A stretch of DNA of 64,000 nt, taken from assembly GCA_002490705.1 (NCBI GenBank), contig DKUO01000044.1, forward strand, positions 43,120-107,119, read 5' to 3'. Shown in pieces: positions 27,783-36,569 of the stretch (positions are counted from its first letter, which is position 1; every line of letters starts with the position of its first letter). Source of the stretch: Lachnospiraceae bacterium UBA7202 (GTDB lineage: Bacteria; Bacillota; Clostridia; Lachnospirales; Lachnospiraceae). The position numbers were made by a program, and so were the translations under genes. The notes under the pieces are model-generated. The model was not told the origin of the DNA, ran no database searches, and saw only the letters and a program-made list of their open reading frames with translations.

Positions 27783-28415
27783 TTAGTTCTCTGTGATGGT
27801 CTGGGTTGTCTGCGCCGCATCCTCAGCCATCTTGTCAAAGCCCTTCATAACTGCGTCATAGGTCTGCTTGGAGATCTCGGGAAGCTCACCGCCCCATGTT
27901 TTCTCAGCCTGCTTGTAGCCTTTCTCGAAAGCCTTGCGCATATCCTCGATCTTGCTGGGATCGCCGCCGGTCAGTGCGGTAGCGAAGTCGAGAATTCTGT
28001 TGGAGGTCTGTTTCACGCCCCAGTAACCGTCCTCGGAAACATCCTCCTGCGCCTGCAGCTTGGTAGCCTCATCCACCTCAAACTTGCCGCTTGCAAGGAA
28101 TTTCCACATATCGTCGTTGGCAATGCTGAAAGTCTGGCCCTGCTTGGTCATTAACTGCTGTACAATGTTCTCCAGCTGTTTGGTGTGCGCTTCCGCATCC
28201 GCCTTCATTTTATTTACAAGCTCTGTGTTCTGTACATATTTTTTTACCGGTACGTTGGCATCCTTCTTGGTAGGCTCATAGACAACGCCGTCTTCTTTCT
28301 TCTCGGAAGTGTCTTTGCTCTCTTCAGTGGCTTTGTTTACCTGCTGATCCTGCTGAGTGACAGGGTATGTTTCGTAAGCATTGCTGTTTACATTGCTAAT
28401 TCCGTTTACGCTCAT
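27783..28415 (-). CDS. conserved protein of unknown function, helical
   Basis: 210 residues; AAGGAGGGA lies 5 bases before the ATG. There is no signal peptide or membrane segment. Residues 1-75 are low complexity (Asn, Lys, Glu, Asp), and residues 75-205 are mostly helical, with conserved-looking WKFLASGKFEVD, GYWGVKQTSNRILDFA and WGGELPEISKQTYDAVMKGF. The N-terminal SVNGISNVNSNAYE style resembles flagellar or secretion-linked proteins of Clostridia, but I do not recognise the family firmly. It is a single gene with a good terminator. Confidence 0.65.
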   Translation of the reverse strand: MSVNGISNVNSNAYETYPVTQQDQQVNKATEESKDTSEKKEDGVVYEPTKKDANVPVKKYVQNTELVNKMKADAEAHTKQLENIVQQLMTKQGQTFSIANDDMWKFLASGKFEVDEATKLQAQEDVSEDGYWGVKQTSNRILDFATALTGGDPSKIEDMRKAFEKGYKQAEKTWGGELPEISKQTYDAVMKGFDKMAEDAAQTTQTITEN

Positions 28416-28535
28416 GGGTATCCCTCCTTGGAAAAGTTATGCATGTTTACCGTTACGAAAAGACTGCCCCGCCGGCAATCTCCTTTTTCTGTTTATTATA
28501 TCGTACCATTTTCCTAAATAGATTAGAAGCTATCC

Positions 28536-28564
28536 TTGACTTTTTAAGTGAAATTGTATAAAAT
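28536..28564 (+). promoter_or_regulatory. promoter of the ispE operon
   Basis: TTGACT (28536-28541) and TAAAAT (28559-28564), spacer 17. Transcription would start near 28571, just before an ATG at 28576 that has no ribosome site. Confidence 0.6.
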
Positions 28565-28629
28565 TAAGTACAATTATGTATACAAAGTACATGGAGGAAG
28601 GGGAGCCTAGGCTTTCGGAAGAGGATGGT

Positions 28630-29499
28630 ATGATCAGACAGAAAGCATATGCGAAAGTGAATATCGGACTGGATGTACTGCGGCGCAGGCCGGACGGCTA
28701 TCATGAGTTGAAAATGATCATGCAGACCGTGGATATTTTTGATGATTTGACTTTTGAGAGAGAAAGAGAACCGGGTATCCGGCTTCGTATCGAAGGGGCG
28801 GATCTGCCGGCGGATGAAAATAATCTGGTTTATCGGGCGGCGGCCCTTATGATGGAAGAAAGGCAGATCAAGGAGGGAGTTGCCATTACGGTGACGAAAA
28901 GAATTCCCATCGCGGCGGGGATGGCGGGAGGAAGCGCTGATGCTGCGGCTGCCATGCGGGGCTTGAACGCTCTTTTTGAAATGGGGTACGCTACAGAAGC
29001 GCTGCGAGAGCTGGGGGTGAGACTGGGAGCGGACATTCCCTATTGCATTACGGGAGGAACGATGCTGTCGGAAGGAATCGGAGAAGTGCTGACGCCGCTT
29101 CCCGCACCGCCGGAATGCTATCTGGTGGTGGCAAAGCCGGATATGGATGTGTCTACGGCTTTTGTCTACCAGAATCTGCGGGCGGACAGCCTGCTCTTTC
29201 ATCCTGACATAGACGGCATGGTGAAAGCGCTTGCCGCGGGTGATCTGGGAGGGATCACGGACAGGATGGGAAATGTACTGGAAACGGTCACCGTGCCGGC
29301 GTACCCTGTTATCGACAGGATAAAGACAAGGATGCGGGAGCTGGGGGCGGAAAATGCGCTGATGAGCGGCAGCGGGCCTACTGTGTTTGGCATTTACAAG
29401 GATCAGGAAACAGCAAAGAAAGCGGCGGCAATCATCAGGGAGGAGAAACTTGCAGGGGCTGTTTTTGCGACACGGTTTTGTGAGGGCGTAAACGTGTAA
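28630..29499 (+). CDS. ispE: 4-diphosphocytidyl-2-C-methyl-D-erythritol kinase
   Basis: 289 residues from the ATG at 28630, after GGAAGAGGA; the usual IspE N-terminus (IRQKAYAKVNIGLDVL) begins there. An in-frame ATG at 28576 adds 18 residues and has no ribosome site. The kinase acts in the MEP isoprenoid pathway. GHMP-kinase motifs are present: RPDGYHELKM, the ATP loop PIAAGMAGGSADAAAAMRG and the C-terminal MSGSGPTVFG. It is followed after 12 bases by a GntR regulator gene, a common pairing in Lachnospiraceae. Confidence 0.93.
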   Translation: MIRQKAYAKVNIGLDVLRRRPDGYHELKMIMQTVDIFDDLTFEREREPGIRLRIEGADLPADENNLVYRAAALMMEERQIKEGVAITVTKRIPIAAGMAGGSADAAAAMRGLNALFEMGYATEALRELGVRLGADIPYCITGGTMLSEGIGEVLTPLPAPPECYLVVAKPDMDVSTAFVYQNLRADSLLFHPDIDGMVKALAAGDLGGITDRMGNVLETVTVPAYPVIDRIKTRMRELGAENALMSGSGPTVFGIYKDQETAKKAAAIIREEKLAGAVFATRFCEGVNV

Positions 29500-29511
29500 G
29501 GAGGGATTTCG

Positions 29512-30198
29512 ATGGATCATGATTTTACGGTAAATATGAATGAGTTCCTTCCACTGCGGGATGTGGTGTTCAATACACTCCGAAGGGCAATCTTGACAGG
29601 CGAACTCAAACCCGGAGAGCGGCTGATGGAGATTCATCTGGCAAATCGTCTGGGGGTAAGCCGGACGCCGATCAGGGAAGCGATACGCAAGCTGGAACTG
29701 GAAGGACTTGTGACCATGATTCCCAGACGGGGCGCGGAGGTGGCGCAGATCACGGAAAAAAGCCTGCAGGATGTGCTGGAGGTGAGGCGCGCTCTGGACG
29801 CCCTCTGTGCGGAGCTGGCCTGTGACAGAATTACGAACGAGGGCAAAGCGGCGCTGGGAAGGGCCTGCGATCAATTTGAGGAGGCCACCAAAACGGGGGA
29901 TGTGGTGACCATTGCGGAGGCGGATGTGGCTCTCCATGATATCATTGTACAGGCTACGGGAAACCAGCGGTTGATCCAGTTAATCAACAACCTGTCCGAG
30001 CAGATGTACCGGTATCGTTTTGAGTATATTAAGGACGAGAGCGGGCATGAAAATCTGGTCAATGAGCATAGGATGATATATGAGAGTATTATGAAGGGCG
30101 ATAAGGAAGGCGCGGCCACGGCGGCGAAACTTCATATTGACAATCAGGAGAAGAGCATTATCCGGCAGATTCGCATCGACCCCGGCAGAAAAAAATAA
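29512..30198 (+). CDS. GntR family regulator, FCD type
   Basis: 228 residues with an AAGGAGGGA site. The winged helix at residues 15-80 (ANRLGVSRTPIREAIRKLE, then the wing MIPRRGAEVAQ) is followed by the all-helical FCD ligand domain, whose metal-binding residues appear as ADVALHDIIVQATGN and later HRMIYESIMKGD and AAKLHI. FCD regulators sense small organic acids. Encoded 12 bases after ispE, so probably co-transcribed; its targets cannot be named. Confidence 0.88.
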   Translation: MDHDFTVNMNEFLPLRDVVFNTLRRAILTGELKPGERLMEIHLANRLGVSRTPIREAIRKLELEGLVTMIPRRGAEVAQITEKSLQDVLEVRRALDALCAELACDRITNEGKAALGRACDQFEEATKTGDVVTIAEADVALHDIIVQATGNQRLIQLINNLSEQMYRYRFEYIKDESGHENLVNEHRMIYESIMKGDKEGAATAAKLHIDNQEKSIIRQIRIDPGRKK

Positions 30199-30282
30199 GA
30201 CAGGGCGTAAATATTGTATCAGAGCGCTCTCGTGAGGGCATACTCCCAATGTCGGAAGAAAACGGCAGATGGGAGTGGTACG

Positions 30283-30585
30283 ATGCGAAAAAAGGTTAAA
30301 ATGCTGGCGGCTATAGTATGTGCGGCAGCTTGGTGGAGTTTGTTTTACCCGGAACTGTGCTTTACGGAGGAGACCTGTCAGCTGATACAGACGGCGGAGG
30401 CGGAGAATGCGTCCGCAAATACCGGGCTGACAAAGGAAGCGGAAAAAGCCGGACAGGGCGCGGCGGTACAGAATAGAGAGACGGATACGGCGGCAGGGAT
30501 TATGCGCGCCGGAGAGGATGAAGTTGTGATAAGCAGCAGATTTTTGGAGTGGTGCGAGGAAAATCTGTTTGATAAAAAGGAATAG
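30283..30585 (+). CDS. small secreted or anchored protein, unknown
   Basis: 100 residues from the ATG at 30283, with GGGAG upstream. Residues 5-22 form a signal-like hydrophobic segment; the rest is Ala/Glu/Thr-rich and polar, ending EWCEENLFDKKE. No family recognised. It lies between the GntR gene and murI, all on the plus strand with short gaps. Confidence 0.5.
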   Translation: MRKKVKMLAAIVCAAAWWSLFYPELCFTEETCQLIQTAEAENASANTGLTKEAEKAGQGAAVQNRETDTAAGIMRAGEDEVVISSRFLEWCEENLFDKKE

Positions 30586-30601
30586 AGAAAGGTTTCGGAT
30601 C

Positions 30602-31435
30602 ATGAGCGGACAGGAAGAGTGGCATAACAATCCCATTGGGGTTTTTGACTCGGGAGTGGGAGGGCTGACAGTGGCCCGCGAGATTATGCGGCAATTACCC
30701 AACGAGCGGATTGTCTATTTCGGGGATACGGCACGCGTGCCGTACGGAAGCAAATCAAAGGAGACAGTCACCCGGTTTTCCAGACAGATTGTGCATTTTT
30801 TGGAAACGCAGGATGTAAAGGCTATTGTGGTTGCCTGTAATACAGCCAGCGCCTACGCGCTGGAAGAGCTGGAAAAAGAAGTGAACATTCCGATGATCGG
30901 TGTGGTAAGGCCGGGAACAAGGGCGGCGCTCGAAGCTACCGTCAATAAGAAGATTGGCGTGATCGGCACGGAGGCGACAATCAACAGTGGAATATACAGC
31001 CGTTACATACAGGAAAGTGACAGAGACGTTACTATCATAGGGAAGGCTTGTCCCCTTTTCGTTCCATTGGTGGAGGAGGGACTTTGGGAAGATCCCGTGA
31101 CCGATGAGATTGCGCGCCGCTATTTGGCAGAGCTTGTGGACAGCGGCATTGACACTTTGATTTTGGGCTGCACCCACTATCCCATGCTCCGATCCACGGT
31201 GGGAAAAATCGTGGGACAGCAGGTTACGCTGGTCAATCCCGCCTATGAAACGGCGAGGGAGTTAAAGGCGCTTTTGGCGGATAAGGGGCTGGAAAGCGAA
31301 CACAGGCCGGAACTTGGGACGGAACTGTACCGCTTTTACGTCAGCGATGCCGCCGACAAGTTCCAGCGGTTTGCCAACTCGATTTTGACCTATGGCATTT
31401 TGTCAGCCAAGGTGATCCGAATTGATGAATATTAA
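30602..31435 (+). CDS. murI: glutamate racemase
   Basis: 277 residues from the ATG at 30602 (AGAAAGG upstream). It makes D-glutamate for peptidoglycan. Both catalytic cysteines are in their motifs: VVACNTASAYALEELE and LILGCTHYPML. The N-terminal IGVFDSGVGGLTVAREIM and the YFGDTARVPYGSKS loop are diagnostic. DUF1934 gene follows after 16 bases. Confidence 0.94.
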   Translation: MSGQEEWHNNPIGVFDSGVGGLTVAREIMRQLPNERIVYFGDTARVPYGSKSKETVTRFSRQIVHFLETQDVKAIVVACNTASAYALEELEKEVNIPMIGVVRPGTRAALEATVNKKIGVIGTEATINSGIYSRYIQESDRDVTIIGKACPLFVPLVEEGLWEDPVTDEIARRYLAELVDSGIDTLILGCTHYPMLRSTVGKIVGQQVTLVNPAYETARELKALLADKGLESEHRPELGTELYRFYVSDAADKFQRFANSILTYGILSAKVIRIDEY

Positions 31436-31451
31436 CGCGAGGTGAGGTGTC

Positions 31452-31904
31452 ATGACAAAAGAAGTTTTGTTGACATTGCAGGGGCTGCAGTTCGATCAGC
31501 GGGAGGAGAACGCCGACAAGATCGAGACAGTCACCGTCGGAGATTACTATAAGAAAAATGACAGGCATTATGTGATTTATGAGGAGGTCACGGAAGGATT
31601 TGACCGCCCCACGAAGAATCGCCTGAAGTTCAGCGAACATATGGTGGAACTGACCCGGAACGGACTGGTCAACGTACATATGATTTTTCAGGAAAATAAA
31701 AAGAATTTGTCAAACTACAATACGCCTTTCGGGCAGATTTTGGTGGGAATTGATACCAAACAGGTTAAGATTGACGAGAGCGAGGATAATATTATCGTGG
31801 ATGTGGATTATGCCTTGGATATCAACTATGAATTTCTCTCAGACTGTCATATCAGGATTGATATCCGCCCAAAAGAAAACGGCGGCTTCACGCTTCTTTC
31901 ATAA
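31452..31904 (+). CDS. DUF1934 (YwiB-like) beta-barrel protein
   Basis: 150 residues. The sequence alternates short strands and matches the calycin-like DUF1934 family of Firmicutes: HYVIYEEVTEGFDRPTKNRL with the T/N/R pattern, MIFQENKKNLSNYNTPFG and a C-terminal DVDYALDINYEFLSDCHIRI. Function is unknown. It is usually a cytoplasmic protein near cell-wall or tRNA-synthetase genes, as here. Start follows a GAGGTG site. Confidence 0.8.
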   Translation: MTKEVLLTLQGLQFDQREENADKIETVTVGDYYKKNDRHYVIYEEVTEGFDRPTKNRLKFSEHMVELTRNGLVNVHMIFQENKKNLSNYNTPFGQILVGIDTKQVKIDESEDNIIVDVDYALDINYEFLSDCHIRIDIRPKENGGFTLLS

Positions 31905-31998
31905 ACGCGATACCGCCGTCTACCGAGATCCGCGGAGCGGAGCTCGCGGCGTTAATTCCGTAGGAATTTGCGGAGTTATTTCTGCAAGAAATTACTCC
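31879..31998. repeat. cluster of inverted repeats between convergent genes
   Basis: Four stems in 120 bases: ACGGCGG (31879-31885) with CCGCCGT (31913-31919); CCGCG (31930-31934) with CGCGG (31945-31949); AATTCC (31954-31959) with GGAATT (31963-31968); and 31972-31983 with 31987-31998 (12 bp, one mismatch). No T-tract follows, so an ordinary terminator is not evident. Confidence 0.55.
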
Positions 31999-32000
31999 AG

Positions 32001-32477
32001 TTATTTGATGGGCTTCGCGCCCGCTTTTTCCTGCGCTTTCTCAACCAGCTGTTTAAACTTGCTTTTTTTCTTCTGCTCCACAACGGGCGCCTTGCCATGC
32101 AGGCCCTTTACGCCTGTGATATAAATGCCGCTCACGACAGCTTTCACTTCTTTTTTAACGGGAACGGCGTCAAAGATGCTCTCCTCACAGATCAGGGTCA
32201 TGATCTGGGGACCAACCTTCGCTTTCACCACCGGAAGTTTGGAGCCGCGCAGAAGCTTGGGCGTCTGTTCCACGACGACAGACGGCAGGCCGGCGTCCTT
32301 CAATTTCATACGCTTTTTGTCGATGATCAGCATGGATACGGTCTGCTTCATCGCATCAATCTGTTCCTGCTGTTCGCTCTGCTTTTTCTGCGCTTTTTTT
32401 CCAAGAAAATATAATACGACCACGGCGATAAGAAGAACCGCCAGGATCACCAATAAAACGATCGTTACTGTACTCAT
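32001..32477 (-). CDS. membrane-anchored protein of unknown function
   Basis: 158 residues from the ATG at 32477, with CGGAGG upstream. Residues 3-25 form one transmembrane segment, followed by a short coiled coil (KKAQKKQSEQQEQIDAMKQ) and a small beta domain with QTPKLLRGSKLPVVKAKVGP. The C-terminus is Lys-rich. No named family recognised. The gene is convergent with DUF1934 and divergent from the trigger-factor-like gene. Confidence 0.6.
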   Translation of the reverse strand: MSTVTIVLLVILAVLLIAVVVLYFLGKKAQKKQSEQQEQIDAMKQTVSMLIIDKKRMKLKDAGLPSVVVEQTPKLLRGSKLPVVKAKVGPQIMTLICEESIFDAVPVKKEVKAVVSGIYITGVKGLHGKAPVVEQKKKSKFKQLVEKAQEKAGAKPIK

Positions 32478-32607
32478 CCGATAGCCTCCGTTTGTTGTTA
32501 TTACATGTAAAAGATATTTTAACATTGATTTTTGTGTTGCGCAAGATTCTATAGAAGATTTCCAAAATAAAATGTGTGTACATTTTGTGTCTGTTTCCCT
32601 GCGGATA

Positions 32608-32637
32608 TGGACAAATTCAGGATAGCTGTGCTATAGT
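32608..32637 (+). promoter_or_regulatory. promoter of the trigger-factor-like/asnS operon
   Basis: TGGACA (32608-32613) and TATAGT (32632-32637), spacer 18 bases, 40 bases before the start codon at 32679. Confidence 0.5.
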
Positions 32638-32678
32638 AGAAACTGTATTTATAAATGAAAAGAGGTTGTGAGGAAATT

Positions 32679-33773
32679 ATGAAAAAAAGATTTTGGGCAT
32701 CGGCGGTGATAATCGTTTCATCGCTGTTTCTGACTGCCTGCGGCAGCAAGGAGTATCTGAAAGACGTCAAGGCGGAAAAGTATGTGACGCTGGGCAATTA
32801 TATGGGAATTGAAGCTTCTGTGCAGAAGATGGAGGTTCCCGCCGGCGCGGTAGACAGTTATATTGAGGAAAATTTCCTGGCTCCTAAGGCCGAAAAAGTA
32901 CCGGTGACGGGCAGGTCTGTGCAGGAGGGGGATGTTGTCAATATTGATTTTGTCGGTTATCAGGACGGTGTGGCCTTCGACGGCGGCACGGGAACGGACT
33001 TTGACCTGACGATTGGATCAGGACGGTTCATTGATGGCTTTGAAAGCGGATTAATCGGTGCGAATGAAGGAGATCAGGTAAGCCTTGACCTGAGCTTCCC
33101 GGATCCCTATACCCCTAATCCGGATTTGGCGGGAGCGCCTGTGGTGTTTGAGGTGACTGTCAACAGCATCAGCGAAAATAAGATGCCGGCGCTGACCGAT
33201 GAGCTGGTAAAACAATTAAGCGCTGAGGGCTACAATGTAGGGACATGCCAGACGGCATCGGAGCTTAAGGAATGGGTTAACAGCCTTTACGAACAGTCGG
33301 CGCAGAGCACTTACGACAATCAGTTGGAGACGGCTTTGGCCTCTGCCGTTATGGATAACAGCACATTTAAAGAACTGCCGGAGGAGATGGTGGAGCGGTT
33401 TGTTGGCAGTGTTGAAAACAGCATGAACGCAAGAGCCGCTTCCGTGGGTATGACTCTCGCCCAGTATATGCAGCTGTATCAGGGACTTGACGAGGCGGGA
33501 TACCGGGCGGCTTTTCAGGAGAATGGGGAGCGGATGGCGAAACAGTATATGATGTATCAGGCCATTGCTGACAAGGAGGGCCTTGCGCCCACGGAGGAAG
33601 AGATTTCTAAAGAGGCCTCCGCGCTTATGACGCTTTATGGGTATGCCTCGGAGGAGGAGCTGGCAAAGAGTGTGGATATGGAAGCGTTCAAGGAAGACCT
33701 GATGCGGAAAAAGGTAGTTGCGTTTTTGATTGAAAATGGAAATATACAAACTACGGCAACGACGATAGATTGA
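32679..33773 (+). CDS. trigger factor-like peptidyl-prolyl isomerase lipoprotein
   Basis: 364 residues from the ATG at 32679, preceded by GTGAGGAAATT; the in-frame ATG at 32655 overlaps the site. A lipoprotein signal ends FLTAC. The FKBP-type isomerase domain follows at about residues 75-165: VQEGDVVNIDFVGYQDGVAF, then IGSGRFIDGFESGLIGANEG. The C-terminal helical part resembles the trigger-factor C domain. Unlike cytoplasmic trigger factor there is no ribosome-binding domain, so an extracytoplasmic folding role is likely. asnS starts 15 bases later. Confidence 0.82.
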   Translation: MKKRFWASAVIIVSSLFLTACGSKEYLKDVKAEKYVTLGNYMGIEASVQKMEVPAGAVDSYIEENFLAPKAEKVPVTGRSVQEGDVVNIDFVGYQDGVAFDGGTGTDFDLTIGSGRFIDGFESGLIGANEGDQVSLDLSFPDPYTPNPDLAGAPVVFEVTVNSISENKMPALTDELVKQLSAEGYNVGTCQTASELKEWVNSLYEQSAQSTYDNQLETALASAVMDNSTFKELPEEMVERFVGSVENSMNARAASVGMTLAQYMQLYQGLDEAGYRAAFQENGERMAKQYMMYQAIADKEGLAPTEEEISKEASALMTLYGYASEEELAKSVDMEAFKEDLMRKKVVAFLIENGNIQTTATTID

Positions 33774-33788
33774 TGGGGGAAAAGTGAC

Positions 33789-35180
33789 ATGGACTTAACG
33801 GATATCAGAGATTTGTATCGTGACAGCGAGGCGTACATTGACAAAGAAGTGACGGTGGGCGGCTGGATCAGGAGTATCAGGGACTCCAAGACCTTTGGCT
33901 TTATTGTGGTAAATGACGGCACTTTTTTTGAGCCGCTCCAGATTGTGTATGCGGACGGGCTCGAAAACTTTGAAGCGATATCAAAATTAAATGTGGGTTC
34001 GGCGATTGTGGCGCGGGGCAAAATCGTGGCGACGCCGCAGGCCAAGCAGAAATTTGAGATGCAGGCCGCAGAGATTGTCGTGGAGGGCGTTTCCACGGCG
34101 GATTACCCGTTACAGAAAAAGAGACATAGTTTTGAGTATCTGCGCACCATTTCGCACTTGCGTCCCAGAACCAATACCTTTCAGGCGGTTTTTCGCGTGC
34201 GGTCTCTGATTGCCTATGCGATTCACACATTCTTTCAGGAGAGGGGCTTCGTCTATGTGCATACGCCCATCATCACCGGAAGCGACTGTGAGGGCGCGGG
34301 AGAAATGTTTCAGGTGACCACCATGGATTTAAACAATCTGCCGCGGACGGAAGAGGGACAGGTCGATTACAGTCAGGACTTTTTCGGCAAACCGACTAAC
34401 TTAACGGTGAGCGGTCAGCTTAACGTGGAGACCTATGCGTTTGCCTTTAAAAATGTATATACCTTCGGGCCTACTTTCCGGGCGGAAAATTCCAATACCA
34501 CCAGACATGCGGCGGAGTTTTGGATGATCGAGCCGGAAATGGCTTTTGCAGACCTGACGGACGATATGATGGTGGCGGAGGCGATGCTAAAGCATGTGAT
34601 CCGCTATGTGTTGGAAAATGCGCCGGAGGAAATGAATTTCTTCAATCAGTTTGTGGATAAGGGGCTGATCGAGCGCTTGCATCATGTGCTGAACTCCGAT
34701 TTTGCCCATGTGACCTATACGGACGCCATAGAAATATTAAAGAAACACAACGACAGCTTCGAATACAAGGTGGAATGGGGCTGTGATTTGCAGACGGAGC
34801 ATGAGAGATTTTTGACCGAGCAGGAGTTTAAGCGCCCTGTATTTGTGACGGATTATCCCAAGGAGATCAAGGCTTTTTATATGAAGCTGAACGAGGATAA
34901 AAAGACGGTGGCGGCCATGGATTGTCTGGTGCCGGGAATCGGTGAGATTATCGGCGGCAGCCAGAGGGAAGATAATTTGGAACTTCTGGAGCAGCGGATG
35001 GAAGAACTGGGACTGAACAAGGAGGATTATCAGTTCTATTTGGATCTTCGCAAGTACGGTTCCGCCAGACATGCGGGCTTTGGCCTTGGTTTTGAGCGCT
35101 GTGTGATGTATTTGACGGGAATGGGCAATATCCGGGATGTGATTCCTTTCCCGAGGACGGTAAATAATTGTGAATTATAA
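33789..35180 (+). CDS. asnS: asparaginyl-tRNA synthetase
   Basis: 463 residues, the normal length. An N-terminal OB-fold anticodon-binding domain ([20 protein letters not shown]) precedes a class II catalytic domain: [21 protein letters not shown], the motif 2 region [23 protein letters not shown], split here by its key residues FRAE and R, and motif 3 [16 protein letters not shown]. No T-box leader is present; only 15 bases separate it from the upstream gene, so it relies on that promoter. Confidence 0.95.
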   Translation: MDLTDIRDLYRDSEAYIDKEVTVGGWIRSIRDSKTFGFIVVNDGTFFEPLQIVYADGLENFEAISKLNVGSAIVARGKIVATPQAKQKFEMQAAEIVVEGVSTADYPLQKKRHSFEYLRTISHLRPRTNTFQAVFRVRSLIAYAIHTFFQERGFVYVHTPIITGSDCEGAGEMFQVTTMDLNNLPRTEEGQVDYSQDFFGKPTNLTVSGQLNVETYAFAFKNVYTFGPTFRAENSNTTRHAAEFWMIEPEMAFADLTDDMMVAEAMLKHVIRYVLENAPEEMNFFNQFVDKGLIERLHHVLNSDFAHVTYTDAIEILKKHNDSFEYKVEWGCDLQTEHERFLTEQEFKRPVFVTDYPKEIKAFYMKLNEDKKTVAAMDCLVPGIGEIIGGSQREDNLELLEQRMEELGLNKEDYQFYLDLRKYGSARHAGFGLGFERCVMYLTGMGNIRDVIPFPRTVNNCEL

Positions 35181-35206
35181 GCGTGTGAGAAAAGAATGGG
35201 CTTAAG

Positions 35207-36430
35207 ATGAAGAAGAGCTTTAAGAGACGGCTGTATGTCATACTGGCATTTATATTGTGCTTATCCGTGGTAGAACCGATATCGGCTACCACTATTTCTG
35301 ATTTGAAAGAAGACGTCAAGAAGAGCCAGTCGCAATTAAAGAAAGCCCAGCAGAAGATCTCGGATACGGAGGAAGCGCAGGAGGGCGTGGGTGAAGAGAT
35401 CGACCAGATGGATGAGGAGCTGGTGGGCCTTTTGCGGGATATCGAACTGATAGAGGACGCCATCGAGGAGAAGGAGGAGGAGATTGTCGCCACGCAGATT
35501 GAATATGAGGCGGCTGTGGACGAGAAGGACGAGCAGTATGAATCCATGAAAATCCGAATCCAGTTCATGTATGAGAAGGGAGATTCCTCCTATCTGCATA
35601 TCTTTTTTGGGTCGGGAAACATGGGCGACATGGTAAACCGGGCGAATTATGTGGAGGAGCTCTATGATTATGACAGAAAGCTCCTTGCCGAGTACGAGGA
35701 CACGGTGCAGCGTGTAGCGGAGCTGCAGGATCGGCTGGAAGAGGATAAGTCGGAGCTGGAGACCTCCAAAACGGAGTTGCAGGAAGGACAGGCATATCTG
35801 GAAGAAGTGCTTGCCCAGAAGCGGACCGAGTATGAAAACTACGGTGTGATGCTCACCAAGGCGAAACAGGAGGCGGCAACCTATACGGCCAGAATCAAAC
35901 AGGAGACGGCACAGATCAAAAAGCTGGAAGAGGAAGAGCGCAAGCGCAGGGAGGAAGAGGAGAGAAAACGGAAAGAAGAGGAAGAGCGCCGCAGAAAAGA
36001 GCAGGAAGCATTGATGGCAGAGGAGGGCGGAGAAAACTCCGAAAGCGATGAGGAGGAAGCGCCCAAGGCTGTGGTCTCCGGTGGAAGCGGCAAGGGAGCG
36101 GATATCGCCAATTATGCCTGCAAATTTATCGGAAATCCTTATGTGGCGGGTGGTACCAGCCTGACAAACGGGGCGGACTGCTCCGGCTTTGTGATGGCGG
36201 TTTATAAGAATTTCGGCATCAATCTTCCCAGAAGTTCCTATTCCCAGTCCACTGTCGGCAGGGGCGTGTCCTACTCCGAGGCCCAGCCCGGCGATGTGAT
36301 TTACTACGGGGGCCATGTGGGCATCTACATAGGAAACGGACAGATCGTACATGCCAGCACGGAGCGGACAGGGATTAAAATCACTTCCGCAACATACCGG
36401 AGCATTATCACGGTGAGAAGGATTGTGTAG
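35207..36430 (+). CDS. secreted NlpC/P60 peptidoglycan hydrolase with coiled coil
   Basis: 407 residues. A signal peptide (cleavage likely near ISAT) is followed by a long coiled coil (residues 25-260) ending in an Arg/Glu-rich stretch, then a C-terminal NlpC/P60 domain. The catalytic Cys is in GADCSGFVMAVY, the His in GHVGIYIGNGQIVHA. The PcsB/CwlO-like layout implies a D,L-endopeptidase controlled through its coiled coil, typically by FtsEX. No ftsEX genes are in this window. It ends just before the lar promoter. Confidence 0.87.
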   Translation: MKKSFKRRLYVILAFILCLSVVEPISATTISDLKEDVKKSQSQLKKAQQKISDTEEAQEGVGEEIDQMDEELVGLLRDIELIEDAIEEKEEEIVATQIEYEAAVDEKDEQYESMKIRIQFMYEKGDSSYLHIFFGSGNMGDMVNRANYVEELYDYDRKLLAEYEDTVQRVAELQDRLEEDKSELETSKTELQEGQAYLEEVLAQKRTEYENYGVMLTKAKQEAATYTARIKQETAQIKKLEEEERKRREEEERKRKEEEERRRKEQEALMAEEGGENSESDEEEAPKAVVSGGSGKGADIANYACKFIGNPYVAGGTSLTNGADCSGFVMAVYKNFGINLPRSSYSQSTVGRGVSYSEAQPGDVIYYGGHVGIYIGNGQIVHASTERTGIKITSATYRSIITVRRIV

Positions 36431-36437
36431 AAAATGC

Positions 36438-36466
36438 TTGCAGAGTGAAGCACATTTGTGTACAAT
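36438..36466 (+). promoter_or_regulatory. promoter of the lar operon
   Basis: TTGCAG (36438-36443) and TACAAT (36461-36466) separated by 17 bases, directly after the NlpC/P60 stop. Transcription would begin near 36473. Confidence 0.6.
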
Positions 36467-36472
36467 AATAGA

Positions 36473-36569
36473 CACAGTTTGGCAGGAAGCCAATATAAGG
36501 TATACACAGGAAGGTATACGATTTCCCAAAGGGGAGTGGTATGCCTTCCTTTCTTATATGGAGGGGAAA
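36473..36569 (+). promoter_or_regulatory. structured leader RNA before larE
   Basis: A TTGGC/GCCAA hairpin (36479-36483 with 36489-36493) is followed by a closing stem TATAAG/CTTATA (36494-36499 with 36553-36558). Inside it a 12-bp stem (36508-36519 with 36539-36550, one G-U pair) is capped by a TTCCC/GGGGA stem. The 9-mer AAGGTATAC occurs twice (36497-36505 and 36511-36519), and both copies can pair with GTATGCCTT (36539-36547), giving exclusive alternatives. The Shine-Dalgarno GGAGGGG follows immediately. I do not recognise a known riboswitch class. Confidence 0.5.

Noticed and set aside
33774..33788. T-box expected before asnS
   Set aside because: Only 15 bases separate asnS from the upstream gene; no T-box structure or sequence is present.
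35920..36010. Purine-rich GAGGAAGAG repeats
   Set aside because: Codon-level repeats of the Arg/Glu coiled coil in the NlpC/P60 protein.
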